Source: Victivallales bacterium (lineage in GTDB: Bacteria > Verrucomicrobiota > Lentisphaeria > Oligosphaerales > Oligosphaeraceae). From it: a DNA stretch of 64,000 bases. Below, in pieces: positions 1 to 8,712 of this stretch; the first letter of the stretch is position 1, and every line of letters starts with the position of its first letter. Where the stretch lies: contig JAFXUD010000009.1 in NCBI GenBank assembly GCA_017535315.1, positions 1-64,000 of the forward strand, written 5' to 3'. The notes below the pieces were generated by a model. That model was not told where the DNA came from. It searched no databases and worked only from the letters and a program-made list of their open reading frames with translations. Made by a program: the position numbers and the translations under genes.

Positions 1-92
1 AGACACGCCTTTATGCAAAGCAAAACGATTTCACCACACGACAAAAGGTGATGGTCGATAACCTTGAAGCATTCTACAAGAGGAAACAATGA
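1..92 (+). CDS. 3' end of an unidentified upstream gene (partial)
   Basis: The frame that ends in TGA at 90-92 is open back to the window edge. It encodes about 29 residues, ending in LEAFYKRKQ. The stop overlaps the ATG of the next gene (ATGA, 89-92), the usual sign of translational coupling in an operon. Too little protein is present to assign a family. The coupling suggests it belongs to the same catabolic operon as the hydroxyacid dehydrogenase. It could be a chance open frame, because only 92 bases are visible. Confidence 0.5.
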   Translation, partial: TRLYAKQNDFTTRQKVMVDNLEAFYKRKQ

Positions 93-1087
93 AACCAAAG
101 ACGCTTTACATTCTCAACGAGGGTTCATTTGAGAAGATTTACGGTCCCGAGGAGCAGGCGGCCATCGCCGAGATGTGCGATGTCTATGCCCCTGTGCAGA
201 CGCGGCAGAGCATTGCGGAGAATCCCGCCATTCTGAAGGATGTGGAGTTCATCTTTTCTGGGTGGGGTGGCCCGCTCTTTGACAAGGCCTTTCTGGACAA
301 TGCGCCGAATCTGCGCGCTGTCTTCTATGGGGCTGGCTCGATTAGGGCAATGATGACGCCTGAATTCTGGGCGCGTGGAATCACCATCACGAGCAGTTGG
401 TGTGCCAATGCGGTACCCGTGTCGGAGGTGACGCTGGCGGAAATCCTGCTCTCCCTGAAGCTGGCCTGGCGCAGAATCTTCACCATCAAGCGTGAAAAGA
501 GTTATGCCAACGCGCGCTATGACTGCCCTGGCATCTACAAGAGCATGGTGGCGCTCATCTCCCTTGGGATGATAGGACGCAAGGTGGCGAAGCTCTTGCA
601 GCAGTTTGACTTGAAAGTAATCGCATACGACCCGTTTGCCAAGCAGGCTGATGCCGAAGAGCTCGGCGTGGAGCTGGTCTCTTTGGCGGATGCCTTCAAG
701 CGTGCCGACGTGGTTTCCCTCCACACGCCGTGGCTCAAGGAGACGGAGAAGATGATTACGGAGGCACATCTGCGGAGTATGAAGCAGAACGCTACCTTCA
801 TCAACACCTCCAGAGGTGCCATCGTCGATGAGCCCGCCCTCTATAAGGTGCTGGCGGAACGTCCTGATCTAACGGCTGTTCTGGATGTGACCTATCCCGA
901 ACCACCGCCTGCGGATTCCCCGCTCTACACGCTGGAGAACGTCGTGCTGACACCTCACATCGCAGGTTCGCTATCAGGCGAGTGCCGTCGCATGGGCCAG
1001 TACGCCATCGACGAGTGCAAACGCTACCTAAAGGGCGAAAAGCTGCTCTACAAGGTAACCCAGGAGATGGCAGAGAAGATGGCGTAA
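89..1087 (+). CDS. D-isomer-specific 2-hydroxyacid dehydrogenase
   Basis: A 332-residue NAD-dependent cytoplasmic oxidoreductase of the D-2-hydroxyacid dehydrogenase family. It should interconvert a 2-hydroxyacid and a 2-oxoacid. The nucleotide-binding loop is at residues 158-163 (S-L-G-M-I-G); the first glycine of the usual GxGxxG is replaced by serine. The catalytic set is visible: Arg242 in TSRGAIVDE, Glu271 in YPEPP, and His290 in TPHIAGS. Length is normal for the family. It is coupled to a gene off the left edge and followed after 42 nt by a CE15-like esterase, so a role in sugar or uronate catabolism is inferred. The exact substrate cannot be read from the sequence. Confidence 0.88.
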   Translation: MKPKTLYILNEGSFEKIYGPEEQAAIAEMCDVYAPVQTRQSIAENPAILKDVEFIFSGWGGPLFDKAFLDNAPNLRAVFYGAGSIRAMMTPEFWARGITITSSWCANAVPVSEVTLAEILLSLKLAWRRIFTIKREKSYANARYDCPGIYKSMVALISLGMIGRKVAKLLQQFDLKVIAYDPFAKQADAEELGVELVSLADAFKRADVVSLHTPWLKETEKMITEAHLRSMKQNATFINTSRGAIVDEPALYKVLAERPDLTAVLDVTYPEPPPADSPLYTLENVVLTPHIAGSLSGECRRMGQYAIDECKRYLKGEKLLYKVTQEMAEKMA

Positions 1088-1129
1088 AATTGGCGCATTT
1101 CGTGCGCCACAGTTAAAAAGGAGCATACA

Positions 1130-2326
1130 ATGACGATTGAGAAGAAAGGCAGTTGGCAGGCAAATCCTGCTGTAGTAGCGGCGCAGAGACCACGCCCCAA
1201 TATCAACTATGACGAAACGAAAGTTCCCACCTACACGGTGCCAGATGTGCTGTCGGACGGCAAGGGCGGCAAGATAACGTCCATCGAGGGGTGGCGAAAG
1301 CGTCGCGAGGAGTTATTGGATTTGTTCCGCCGCGAAGAGTATGGCTATTCACCTGCCGTGCCGCAGGATATGTGGTTTGAAACAGTGCAGTGTGACAAGA
1401 GTGCACTGGGTGGGGATGCCACCCTGAAGCTGGTCGATATCCACCTCGGCAGGAAGCCGAATGCACCGACCATCCATCTGCAGCTTTTTGTGCCGAACAA
1501 GCGGACTGCCCCTGCGCCCGCGTTCCTGTTGATGTGCAACCGTGCGAAGACCAACATCGACGTGACGCGTGCCGTGAAGAGCGAGTTCTGGCCTGTCGAG
1601 GAGATGATTGCCAAAGGCTATGCCATCGCCTCCTTCCATTACGAAGACGTGGCGTTGGACCGCAAGGAGAGCTTTGGCGAAGGCGTCTATCCCTATTTTC
1701 TGGGGGACGGGACGCGCAAACCCACCGACTGGGGGGCCCTATCCGCCTGGGCGTGGGCTTCCAGCCGATGCATGGACTACTTCGAGACGGATTCGGACAT
1801 AGACGCGACGCACTGCGTCATCACGGGGCACTCCCGTGGCGGCAAAACCGCCCTCTGGTGCGGTGCGCAGGATGAGCGTTGGGCGATGACCATCTCCAGC
1901 TGCTCGGGCTGCTCGGGAGCCGCGCTGGCGCGCCGCTGCTATGGTGAATCGCTGGCGGTCATTCAGAACGCCTTCCCCTACTGGTTCTGCGAGAACTACT
2001 TCAAGTATGCCAACCACGAAAACGAAATGCCCTTTGACCAGCACCAGCTCATCGCGCTTATCGCGCCGCGCGCGGTCTATATCCACAGCGCAGACGAAGA
2101 CCTCTGGGCTGACCCGAAGGGTGAGTGGACGAGTCTGCACCTGGCTGAGCCCGTCTGGAAGCTCTATGGACGCAAGGGGTTGCCCACGCAGGAGATGCCT
2201 GCATTGGACGAGCCCGCATGGGGCGACGGCATGGCCTACCACGTTCGCCCAGGCGAGCACAACAACAAGCTGGTTGACTGGATGCGCCACGCCGATTTCT
2301 TCAAGGAAGAGATGAAGAACCACTGA
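1130..2326 (+). CDS. CE15-like glucuronoyl esterase / alpha-beta hydrolase
   Basis: A 398-residue serine esterase. The nucleophile elbow GHSRGGK is at residues 233-239 (Ser235) and is followed by the SGCSGAALARR segment typical of carbohydrate esterase family 15. The catalytic His is probably His377 in RPGEHNN, and an acidic cluster (ADED, 321-324) is a candidate for the third member. Family knowledge: CE15 enzymes cleave esters of glucuronic acid, such as those linking xylan to lignin. No signal peptide is visible (the protein starts MTIEKKGSW), which is unusual because characterised CE15 enzymes are mostly secreted. A Shine-Dalgarno AAGGAG precedes the ATG. The neighbours (dehydrogenase, heparinase-like protein, isomerase) support a role in uronate-containing polysaccharide use. 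Confidence 0.8.
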   Translation: MTIEKKGSWQANPAVVAAQRPRPNINYDETKVPTYTVPDVLSDGKGGKITSIEGWRKRREELLDLFRREEYGYSPAVPQDMWFETVQCDKSALGGDATLKLVDIHLGRKPNAPTIHLQLFVPNKRTAPAPAFLLMCNRAKTNIDVTRAVKSEFWPVEEMIAKGYAIASFHYEDVALDRKESFGEGVYPYFLGDGTRKPTDWGALSAWAWASSRCMDYFETDSDIDATHCVITGHSRGGKTALWCGAQDERWAMTISSCSGCSGAALARRCYGESLAVIQNAFPYWFCENYFKYANHENEMPFDQHQLIALIAPRAVYIHSADEDLWADPKGEWTSLHLAEPVWKLYGRKGLPTQEMPALDEPAWGDGMAYHVRPGEHNNKLVDWMRHADFFKEEMKNH

Positions 2327-2551
2327 GGAGTTCGTAGTATTCAGAAGGGATTATTGTCCACCGAATACATAGATGCGTTCAGCCGTGGACAGCTGAACGC
2401 GGAAACTTTTTCAGAACGTTCGGCTCCCCATGGAAGTTTTGTGTAGGCTGCGAAACGGCCAACGCACGGAGTGCGAAGCATTGGGAGAATTCGCTCCCCG
2501 ACCTTCGCGCCTGGCGCGACTTTTGACCCTTGCATCATAAAGAAGGATGGA

Positions 2552-5500
2552 ATGCTGATGAACATGCTACGTAGAATCGCCTTGTTGATTTGCTTCGCGG
2601 GAATGGTCTTTGCTGGGGAGGAGGCCGATTTTCTGGCAAAGGGCAAAGATATGTGGAAAAGCAAAGGCAACACGAGCATCTCCTTCGCGGACGGCGTGCT
2701 TGCCCTGTCCGTGAGGACGCAGCAGTACGACTTCGGGTGGATGCAGCATACCATTCCAATTGCGCTCAAAGGGAAAATATGCGGCTTTGCTGGGCGTGTG
2801 CGGCTGAAGGAAGGAGGCGGTTCCTTTGGGGGAATCATCAATGTGGGGCGCGATGCATCGAGACGACAGTACAGGCAGTATATCACACACCTATTGGAGG
2901 GGGATTCACAATGGCACGAGTTCTATCTGCCTGTCGGGTTATTTTCTGGCGTAGGGGGGGCCACAGGCATCTTCTCCGACAAAATGCTTCAGGAGGACGA
3001 TTCGCTGGAACTGATGATTACAGGCCTGTTCAGCAACACCACCATTGAGTTTGATTCCCTTCGTGTAGTGACGAAGGATGAACCGACAGCCTCTCTGAGG
3101 CATCTGGAATCTCTGACCATCCAGCTGAAGCTGAGTGGTTTGGACACCATTCATCCGCGCCTCATCCTCTACGGCAAAAAACTGGAGGAGATTCGCGCCA
3201 AAGCGACGATGGGCGGAATGGAGCAGGCTGGCTATGAGGCACTTATAAGCTGGGCGGATAAATATCTATCGTGGCCCGATGGTCCGAATTGGACGGTTGG
3301 TCCCAGCGGCCCCTTTTGGTCGCCTTCCAATGCCTCTAAGGAAAAGGACAATCCTGCCACCATCAAAATCTGGCCCAATGCCAAGGGCGGCGTGGTTGAC
3401 GCATCTGCTTCTGCAGAGCAACCCAAAAGGCACTATGACCCTTGCCAGTACCTGCTGGAGTACCAGAACAGCAGCGGCCTGACAGCCCACCAGAACCGTG
3501 GACGCTATGAAGGCGTTCTTGTCTATGCCGTCACTCCGATTGAGCCGCTGGCGGCTGTGGGCGTCATCACAGGCGATGAGCGCTACTCGCGCAAAGCGGC
3601 AGAGCTCATGGTGAAACTGGCAGGCATCATCACGACGAACACGAAGGAGCTGAACTATGGCTTCTTCTACACGCGTACCTTCTATGTGCGTGCCTTGGCA
3701 CTTGGGTATGACTGGTGCTGGCACGTGATGACGCCAGAGGAGCGCAAGATCGTCAAAACCACGCTTCTAGGCTTTGTCCTGGACATCTATAACCGCGCCT
3801 GGAGCGACAGCTGGGGGATGCATCCCTTGGAACGCGTCTGGAACTGGGACCCTGGCATCGTTAGTTGCGCAGGACTGGGAATGCTGGCGTTGGAGGGTGA
3901 GACGAAAGTACAGGAGGAAGCCATCATCTTCGAGATGCGTAGGCACCTGAAAGACTACCTCACGCTGGGCATTGACTTCGACGGCAACTGCCACGAGGGA
4001 CCATCCTACATCAGCTATGGCATCGGAAGCGGTGTGATTTTCATGGAGGCGTTGCGGATGCAGGGCAGGGGGGACCTTTTCACCGAAACCAACGCGCACT
4101 TGGTTGCCCCGTGGATTGCCTACGAGATGCTGCCAGGTGGAAAACTTTGGAACAACCTTAGCGACTGCAACTTCGGTACACCAATCGGCGGGCAGTTCTA
4201 CCATTATGCAATGGGGCGCTACGCAGAACTTGCCAAAGAGGATCCTGCCAGGTCTGGCGAGCGTCTGCCCGTACCGCCCGTAATGACGGAGAAGCTGGAA
4301 TATCTAGCGCATTTCCGCGAGGCCCCAGGTCCAAGAGAGTTGAGTTATGGCACGCTGGGTCAGATCATGGCCTGGTCGTTCAACAAGGGCAACTTCAATC
4401 CAAATCCCGCGCTTTCAATTATCAACACCTTCTTCTTCAAGTCCATCAAGGAACTGGATGACCCAGCCACCGTCCTGCCGCAGGCGATGCATTTTCGTGG
4501 ACGCGGACTGGCCGTCAGCCGCGTTGGCTTCGGCAAGGATTCGCTGCATCTTGCCATTGAAGCGGGACCACATGCGGCTGGTCATGACCAGGCCGACAAG
4601 GGGGCGTTCACCTTCCGCGTGTATGGCATGGAGGCCTTCATCGACAGCGGCTACGGCAACGACAGCGACCCTAAGAAGAGTGGAAGCAGCTATGCCCACA
4701 ACATGGTGCTGATTGATGGTGTCGGCGAGCCCTTGAGCGGTCACAACAACAGCAACGGCTACATTTCAGGCTACCGCCACACCGACCGCTATGACTGGAT
4801 TCGAGTGGATGCGGATGAGGCTTGGAACAAGCGTTTCGGAAGAGGCCTGCTTCCACAGGACACAGGCATGAATGTAGAACGCTACCGCCGCGAGTGGGTG
4901 TTGGTGCGCCCGCAGGCAGGAAGCGATGTGCCACCCTATTTGGTGGTCTATGACGACATCTGCAAAAAGGACGGTCAGCCGCACGCCTACACTTGGCTAT
5001 GGCACTTCGACTCACGCTACACGGTTGATGTCTCACCTGAAAAGTGGATCTTGCGCACCAACGACTTGTGTCTCCCTATCCTTATCACGCATACACGCGA
5101 CAAGGATTGTGCTGCGCTTTTCGAGGCCATCATCCCCAAGGACGGCGACTACAAAATCGTCGGTCTGACCGCGGCTCTTGGTCCTGTATTGGACCAGTCC
5201 GACAGCTTTTTCATAAGCGTCAATGGCAGCGAAGGAGAGCGTTGGGACTTGCAGACCACACGCTCCTTCAGTTGGTCCGACTACAAGCACTTCGGCGATG
5301 CGCTGCCCGTCAAATACAGCTTCAAGGCAGGCGAGAAGGTTTCGATTGTCATTTCACGCCGCGAATGGCATACGGCTTTGGCGCGTCTTTTGGTGTTGCC
5401 ATACGATGCAATGCCGCCCATCAGCCCCAAGGGGAGCGTGACCGAGGGTATTTGCTTTGAGGCCACGCAGGCGAAGCAGGTCGGCAAGTATCCATTTGAC

Positions 5501-5800
5501 AGCGAAATCTACGGAAAGAGCGATGCCAGTGCCGCGACGGTGACGGTCTATCCCGTGAACACGCATGGGGGCGAGACCAGTTGCGACTGGTTTGTAACCA
5601 GCAGGATAGGCGTACACCCCTACCTGAAGCACACAGTCTCTGACACAATCAATCCGCACTTCCTCATGGTGATTGTCCCCAGGCGGGATGATAGCCAGCC
5701 CCTGCCGACCATCAAGCGCGTCTCAAACACCTCGGTTCAGGTGGTCTGGCCTGGAAGAACCGATACTGTGGCCTTTGGTTCAGATGAGCCGTTGAAATAG
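2552..5800 (+). CDS. secreted heparinase II/III-like protein
   Basis: About 1,080 residues. The frame is open from 2471, but the first 27 residues have no signal character. The start is placed at 2552 (ATG 2558 is equally possible) because AGAAGGA lies just upstream and a signal peptide begins there (LRRIALLICFAGMVFAG). A mid-protein alpha-helical region is followed by the heparinase II/III beta-sandwich hallmark around FRGRGLAVSR, AGPHAAGHDQADKGAF and YAHNMVLIDG. Family knowledge: such proteins are polysaccharide lyases acting on uronic-acid-containing glycans in the periplasm or outside the cell. The N-terminal 180 residues look like an accessory carbohydrate-binding region. It lies between CE15-like and isomerase genes. 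The substrate is not determinable. Confidence 0.85.
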   Translation: MLMNMLRRIALLICFAGMVFAGEEADFLAKGKDMWKSKGNTSISFADGVLALSVRTQQYDFGWMQHTIPIALKGKICGFAGRVRLKEGGGSFGGIINVGRDASRRQYRQYITHLLEGDSQWHEFYLPVGLFSGVGGATGIFSDKMLQEDDSLELMITGLFSNTTIEFDSLRVVTKDEPTASLRHLESLTIQLKLSGLDTIHPRLILYGKKLEEIRAKATMGGMEQAGYEALISWADKYLSWPDGPNWTVGPSGPFWSPSNASKEKDNPATIKIWPNAKGGVVDASASAEQPKRHYDPCQYLLEYQNSSGLTAHQNRGRYEGVLVYAVTPIEPLAAVGVITGDERYSRKAAELMVKLAGIITTNTKELNYGFFYTRTFYVRALALGYDWCWHVMTPEERKIVKTTLLGFVLDIYNRAWSDSWGMHPLERVWNWDPGIVSCAGLGMLALEGETKVQEEAIIFEMRRHLKDYLTLGIDFDGNCHEGPSYISYGIGSGVIFMEALRMQGRGDLFTETNAHLVAPWIAYEMLPGGKLWNNLSDCNFGTPIGGQFYHYAMGRYAELAKEDPARSGERLPVPPVMTEKLEYLAHFREAPGPRELSYGTLGQIMAWSFNKGNFNPNPALSIINTFFFKSIKELDDPATVLPQAMHFRGRGLAVSRVGFGKDSLHLAIEAGPHAAGHDQADKGAFTFRVYGMEAFIDSGYGNDSDPKKSGSSYAHNMVLIDGVGEPLSGHNNSNGYISGYRHTDRYDWIRVDADEAWNKRFGRGLLPQDTGMNVERYRREWVLVRPQAGSDVPPYLVVYDDICKKDGQPHAYTWLWHFDSRYTVDVSPEKWILRTNDLCLPILITHTRDKDCAALFEAIIPKDGDYKIVGLTAALGPVLDQSDSFFISVNGSEGERWDLQTTRSFSWSDYKHFGDALPVKYSFKAGEKVSIVISRREWHTALARLLVLPYDAMPPISPKGSVTEGICFEATQAKQVGKYPFDSEIYGKSDASAATVTVYPVNTHGGETSCDWFVTSRIGVHPYLKHTVSDTINPHFLMVIVPRRDDSQPLPTIKRVSNTSVQVVWPGRTDTVAFGSDEPLK

Positions 5801-5838
5801 GGATTAGGGATTAGGGGCTAGGGGGGTAAGGGTTAGAT
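5801..5838 (+). repeat. G-rich GGGATTA short tandem repeat
   Basis: Directly after the heparinase-like gene the sequence holds GGATTA/GGGCTA/GGGTTA-type words repeated about every 7 nt, with runs of three to six guanines. This could fold as a G-quadruplex in DNA or mRNA. No matching inverted arm was seen. Confidence 0.55.
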
Positions 5839-5859
5839 AATCACTTAGCGATTGATATG

Positions 5860-5996
5860 AGCCGCGTCAGCGGCGAAAAAGAATCTAGCCGTGGGTGGAG
5901 CGAGCGCCTCTGGCGCGAGCGAAACCCACGGGATAAGCAGTCTCTCCCAAATCCCTTTGCGCCGTGCCGCGAGGCGCAGCGGAGCGGCAAGGCGCA
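5860..5996 (+). repeat. dispersed three-hairpin GC-rich element, copy A
   Basis: Three hairpins in series: GCCGC/GCGGC-type at 5861-5874; CCGTGGGT (5889-5896) with ACCCACGG (5924-5931), enclosing an inner GCGCC-TCT-GGCGC stem; and TGCGCC-G-TGCCGC (5958-5970) with GCGGCA-A-GGCGCA (5984-5996). The reverse complement of 54613-54743 has the same three hairpins in the same order, with near-identical stems and different loops. It is therefore a dispersed family rather than a local terminator. No reading frame or transposase is inside. Confidence 0.75.
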
Positions 5997-6065
5997 GAAA
6001 ACAGCGAGCATTTTTAAACGGTGAGACATCACATAGTTAATGTAATATAACCCAAGGAGAAAACA

Positions 6066-6932
6066 ATGTACAAATTCGCACTTTCTATACCCGATGGCTG
6101 GATTGAGTCGCAGAATTGGCGGGAAGCCTCTGCGCAGGCGAAGCTGAAGCGGGTAGAGTTTTCATGCAATGCGGCGGTCATGGGGGCGCGTGCCGTGCGC
6201 CTTGCGAATATGGCGGCCAGATTGCAGGATGCAGGCGTGCTGGAGATTGGCAGCGTACACATCCCCTTTGGTGGGGGCTGGAGCTTTGCCTCGCCTGACG
6301 CGGAACTGCGCAAGGAGGCTGTCGATAACACACTTATGTTCCTGAATGCCTGCAAGTGCCTGAATTGCAAAAACTACACTCTGCATACCTGCCTGGAGCC
6401 CGTGCGTCCAGAAGAGCGTGCCGCCAGCATGGTTGGTATCCGCAAGACCATTGAGGAACTATTGCCGACGGTGCAGGAGATGGGCATCTCTCTAAATCTG
6501 GAGGATTTGCCACGTACCTGCTTGGGCAACACACCCGAGGAGCTTGCGGAAATCATCGACGGCTTCCCGAAGGAGAACGTCGGTGTCTGCTTCGATGTCA
6601 ATCACTTCTGCAATTGTGCAGAGCGCATCCCTAGTGCCATCGACATGTTTGCGGACCGCATCCGCACCTTCCACATTTCCGACTACGATGGGGAGGACGA
6701 GTGCCACTGGTACCCTGGCTATGGCGTCATTGACTGGGATGCGGTGATGAAGGCCGTGCGCCGTATCAAGCAGGATGTCCTGCTGATATTCGAGGTCTCG
6801 GGCTTCTTGAAGGTACAACCACGCCGCGAACTCCACTATGAGCATTTCTTCAAGGCGGCGGAACGCAATATCTTCTATCTGGAGAATGTCGCCGAGCTCA
6901 AGAAGCGCATCGACGAGGTTACGATTCTATAG
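6066..6932 (+). CDS. sugar phosphate isomerase/epimerase family TIM barrel
   Basis: A 288-residue cytoplasmic protein of the xylose isomerase-like / AP endonuclease 2 superfamily. Conserved metal-site segments are visible: LNLEDLP (Glu), VCFDVNHFCNC (Asp and His), TFHISDYDG (His), and a late Glu in LLIFEVSG. The length fits the family. The start is set by AAGGAG at 6054-6059. Members isomerise or epimerise sugars or inositols, so it fits as a catabolic step after glycan breakdown by the upstream genes. A 130-bp repeat element separates it from the heparinase-like gene, so it may have its own promoter. Its stop codon lies inside a perfect inverted repeat. Confidence 0.82.
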   Translation: MYKFALSIPDGWIESQNWREASAQAKLKRVEFSCNAAVMGARAVRLANMAARLQDAGVLEIGSVHIPFGGGWSFASPDAELRKEAVDNTLMFLNACKCLNCKNYTLHTCLEPVRPEERAASMVGIRKTIEELLPTVQEMGISLNLEDLPRTCLGNTPEELAEIIDGFPKENVGVCFDVNHFCNCAERIPSAIDMFADRIRTFHISDYDGEDECHWYPGYGVIDWDAVMKAVRRIKQDVLLIFEVSGFLKVQPRRELHYEHFFKAAERNIFYLENVAELKKRIDEVTIL

Positions 6933-6978
6933 CAAAACGCCTGGGGCGTCGAGACGCCCCAGGCGTTTTGCTATAGAA
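6925..6978. terminator. perfect 26-bp bidirectional terminator
   Basis: Arms 6925-6950 and 6953-6978 are exact reverse complements with a 2-nt spacer (GA). The stem is GC-rich at the tip (CTGGGGCGTC) and has AT-rich bases in the middle. It contains the stop codon of the isomerase (TAG 6930-6932) and lies between two convergent genes, so it can end transcription from both sides. Confidence 0.85.
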
Positions 6979-7002
6979 CATTAAACAACGAATGAATCGG
7001 TA

Positions 7003-7986
7003 TCATGGATCGGCCAAGTAGTTGTTTTTGCCAATATCGTGCAACCAGAGCCAATGTAGCGTGATGGGCCGTTCGAAACTGTTGGAATAGTATTTCCGGT
7101 CACCGCTATGGTCCCAATCAATAGAGCAGGCGTAATTTTCCAGAAACTCCGCGCCAGTTTCGGTGTCATGCAATTTGCATTTCCCGCGCCAAACCTCGTC
7201 ACTATCATCCGAGGAATGTGCACCAAGGTAAACAGTTTCCAGGGAGACCACTTTGAAAACGCTGCGAATCTCTCCCAGTCGCTGGCTGAAGACGCTTAAG
7301 AAGTTTTCTTGAATGTAGTGTAAATGGAGATTTTTATCTTCATGCATAGAAAGCTGTATTTCATATATTCGTTGGGATTCTTCAGGCTTAAACTCAGCTA
7401 GTTTCTTTTGATATAATTCTTCGCCTTTTTCTCCCCAAAGTTCACGGTCAAAGGAAATTACCTCGGAAGCCGTTTTCCCTTTCCAGCAATCATAGAGTGA
7501 TTTCCCTGGCTCAACTATGCCTTTTAAACTTATCATTCCTTTCTCAACCATTTCCACTAAGCAGTCAAAAGCGCATTTCCATTCGCGGTAACATGGACGT
7601 AGTGATTTAAAAAAAGCTAATCCCTCATCTGTATAAAAAAGATGATAATTATTCACATTCCCAGGATAAGTGGCTTTTGAATAATCCACCTTTTTAGAAG
7701 AACCGCCCTTTGCCACAGTGGTTCCATCTGTATTATTATCATTTCCACCGCAGAAGACCAAACACACCAGCAGGATGACCAGTACAGTTACGATGCCGCT
7801 CAAGGCTAGTTTGAATGAACGCTTCTTGACATCCACCTTGATGCCCTTTCCTGTAAGTTTTTCGTTAATGGCATCAAGCGGCAGTTTGTTGTAGAGCGCA
7901 TCGGCTTTGCTGAGAATCCTGGTGACAAGTCCCATGGCACGTTCTTTGGTTTCAGAGGGTGAGGAGGTTGTTTTTTCTTCTGGCAT
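7003..7986 (-). CDS. hypothetical single-pass membrane protein
   Basis: 327 residues, family not recognised. The N-terminal 47 residues are charged and cytoplasmic-looking. One membrane segment follows at about residues 48-72 (LALSGIVTVLVILLVCLVF), then a long soluble region rich in aromatic and charged residues that should be periplasmic. A Shine-Dalgarno AAGGAT precedes the ATG. Local composition is more AT-rich than the flanking catabolic genes (many AAA, ATT and TTT codons), which could reflect transfer. It shares a terminator with the convergent isomerase gene. A small coiled-coil protein gene lies 144 nt upstream on the same strand. No function is proposed. Confidence 0.7.
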   Translation of the reverse strand: MPEEKTTSSPSETKERAMGLVTRILSKADALYNKLPLDAINEKLTGKGIKVDVKKRSFKLALSGIVTVLVILLVCLVFCGGNDNNTDGTTVAKGGSSKKVDYSKATYPGNVNNYHLFYTDEGLAFFKSLRPCYREWKCAFDCLVEMVEKGMISLKGIVEPGKSLYDCWKGKTASEVISFDRELWGEKGEELYQKKLAEFKPEESQRIYEIQLSMHEDKNLHLHYIQENFLSVFSQRLGEIRSVFKVVSLETVYLGAHSSDDSDEVWRGKCKLHDTETGAEFLENYACSIDWDHSGDRKYYSNSFERPITLHWLWLHDIGKNNYLADP

Positions 7987-8130
7987 GGTTGGTATCCTTT
8001 TTATCCGAATAACAACGGGGTGAATAGGGGTAGCAAGGCCGTCGCGGCCTTGTCAACACAACATGGAAACACGTCTGGGTTTCATGTAAAAATCGAAAAC
8101 TTATGATTAACAACAAGTAAAGATGTAAAC

Positions 8131-8331
8131 TTACTTTTTGACTATAGTCTTTGAGGAACAGCAAGCATCAGCTTCATGCTTTGCAATAAGGGCTTTAATC
8201 TGCTTGTTCATCTCATCTATTGCTTTTTGTCCGTTTTCTATAATTTGCTTCAATTCAGCAATGAATTCGGGCGGGACTTTTGTTTTATTATTGACTATGC
8301 TTTTGACTATTTCCCCAGGTTTTGTTGCCAT
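8131..8331 (-). CDS. small hypothetical coiled-coil protein
   Basis: 66 residues, supported as real by a strong GGGAGAAG Shine-Dalgarno just upstream of its ATG. The sequence is charged and helical (ELKQIIENGQKAIDEMNKQI), suggesting a short amphipathic coiled coil. It ends with a double cysteine (DACCSS) and a lysine-rich tail. No family is recognised and no membrane segment is visible. It is AT-rich like the membrane protein downstream, and the two may form a small accessory unit. Confidence 0.6.
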   Translation of the reverse strand: MATKPGEIVKSIVNNKTKVPPEFIAELKQIIENGQKAIDEMNKQIKALIAKHEADACCSSKTIVKK

Positions 8332-8496
8332 GATAATCTTCTCCCAAAATGATTTAAACGGTGGTTGTGACTTTGATTGGATTTACTTCAATCAAACTTA
8401 ATAATGTTAAAATATCATAAGTTTTTTTTTTTCAAGTGGTTATGTGAAAATGCTCAATTTTCCAATAAGCTTTGTACCCCGAGAGGGTTGATAAAG

Positions 8497-8633
8497 GACC
8501 TAAACGACCTAAACGGCCTAAACGGCCTAAACGACGCAAGTGGCGTATGGGCTAACAGCCGTCTTGCTTTTTCACGTGTAGTACCTGTGCACCTTGCGTC
8601 CTTTAGGTCTCTTTCGTCCTTTATGTCCCTTGA
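8497..8633 (+). repeat. hairpin with 9-nt tandem-repeat arms
   Basis: Left arm: four 9-nt units, GACCTAAAC twice (8497-8514) then GGCCTAAAC twice (8515-8532). Right arm: four 9-nt units on the complementary pattern, GTCCTTTAG, GTCTCTTTC, GTCCTTTAT and GTCCCTTGA (8598-8633). The middle contains AAACGACGCAAGTGGCGTA (8529-8547), also found with one mismatch at 54446-54464. It sits in a gene-free stretch (8332-8827). No cas genes or spacers are present, so it is not a CRISPR array. Confidence 0.65.
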
Positions 8634-8712
8634 ACATATAATTAAGGATTTGGAGGAGACTTTGGCCACTTAAACTACGCGTTTCTTATATCATTCGTTG
8701 GATTACACAAGA

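Noticed and set aside
2471-2551. 27-residue N-terminal extension of the first heparinase-like protein
   Set aside because: It has no signal character; the ATG at 2552/2558 has AGAAGGA upstream and begins a clear signal peptide.
8497-8633. CRISPR array
   Set aside because: Units are 9 nt with no spacers, arranged as two opposite arms; there are no cas genes.
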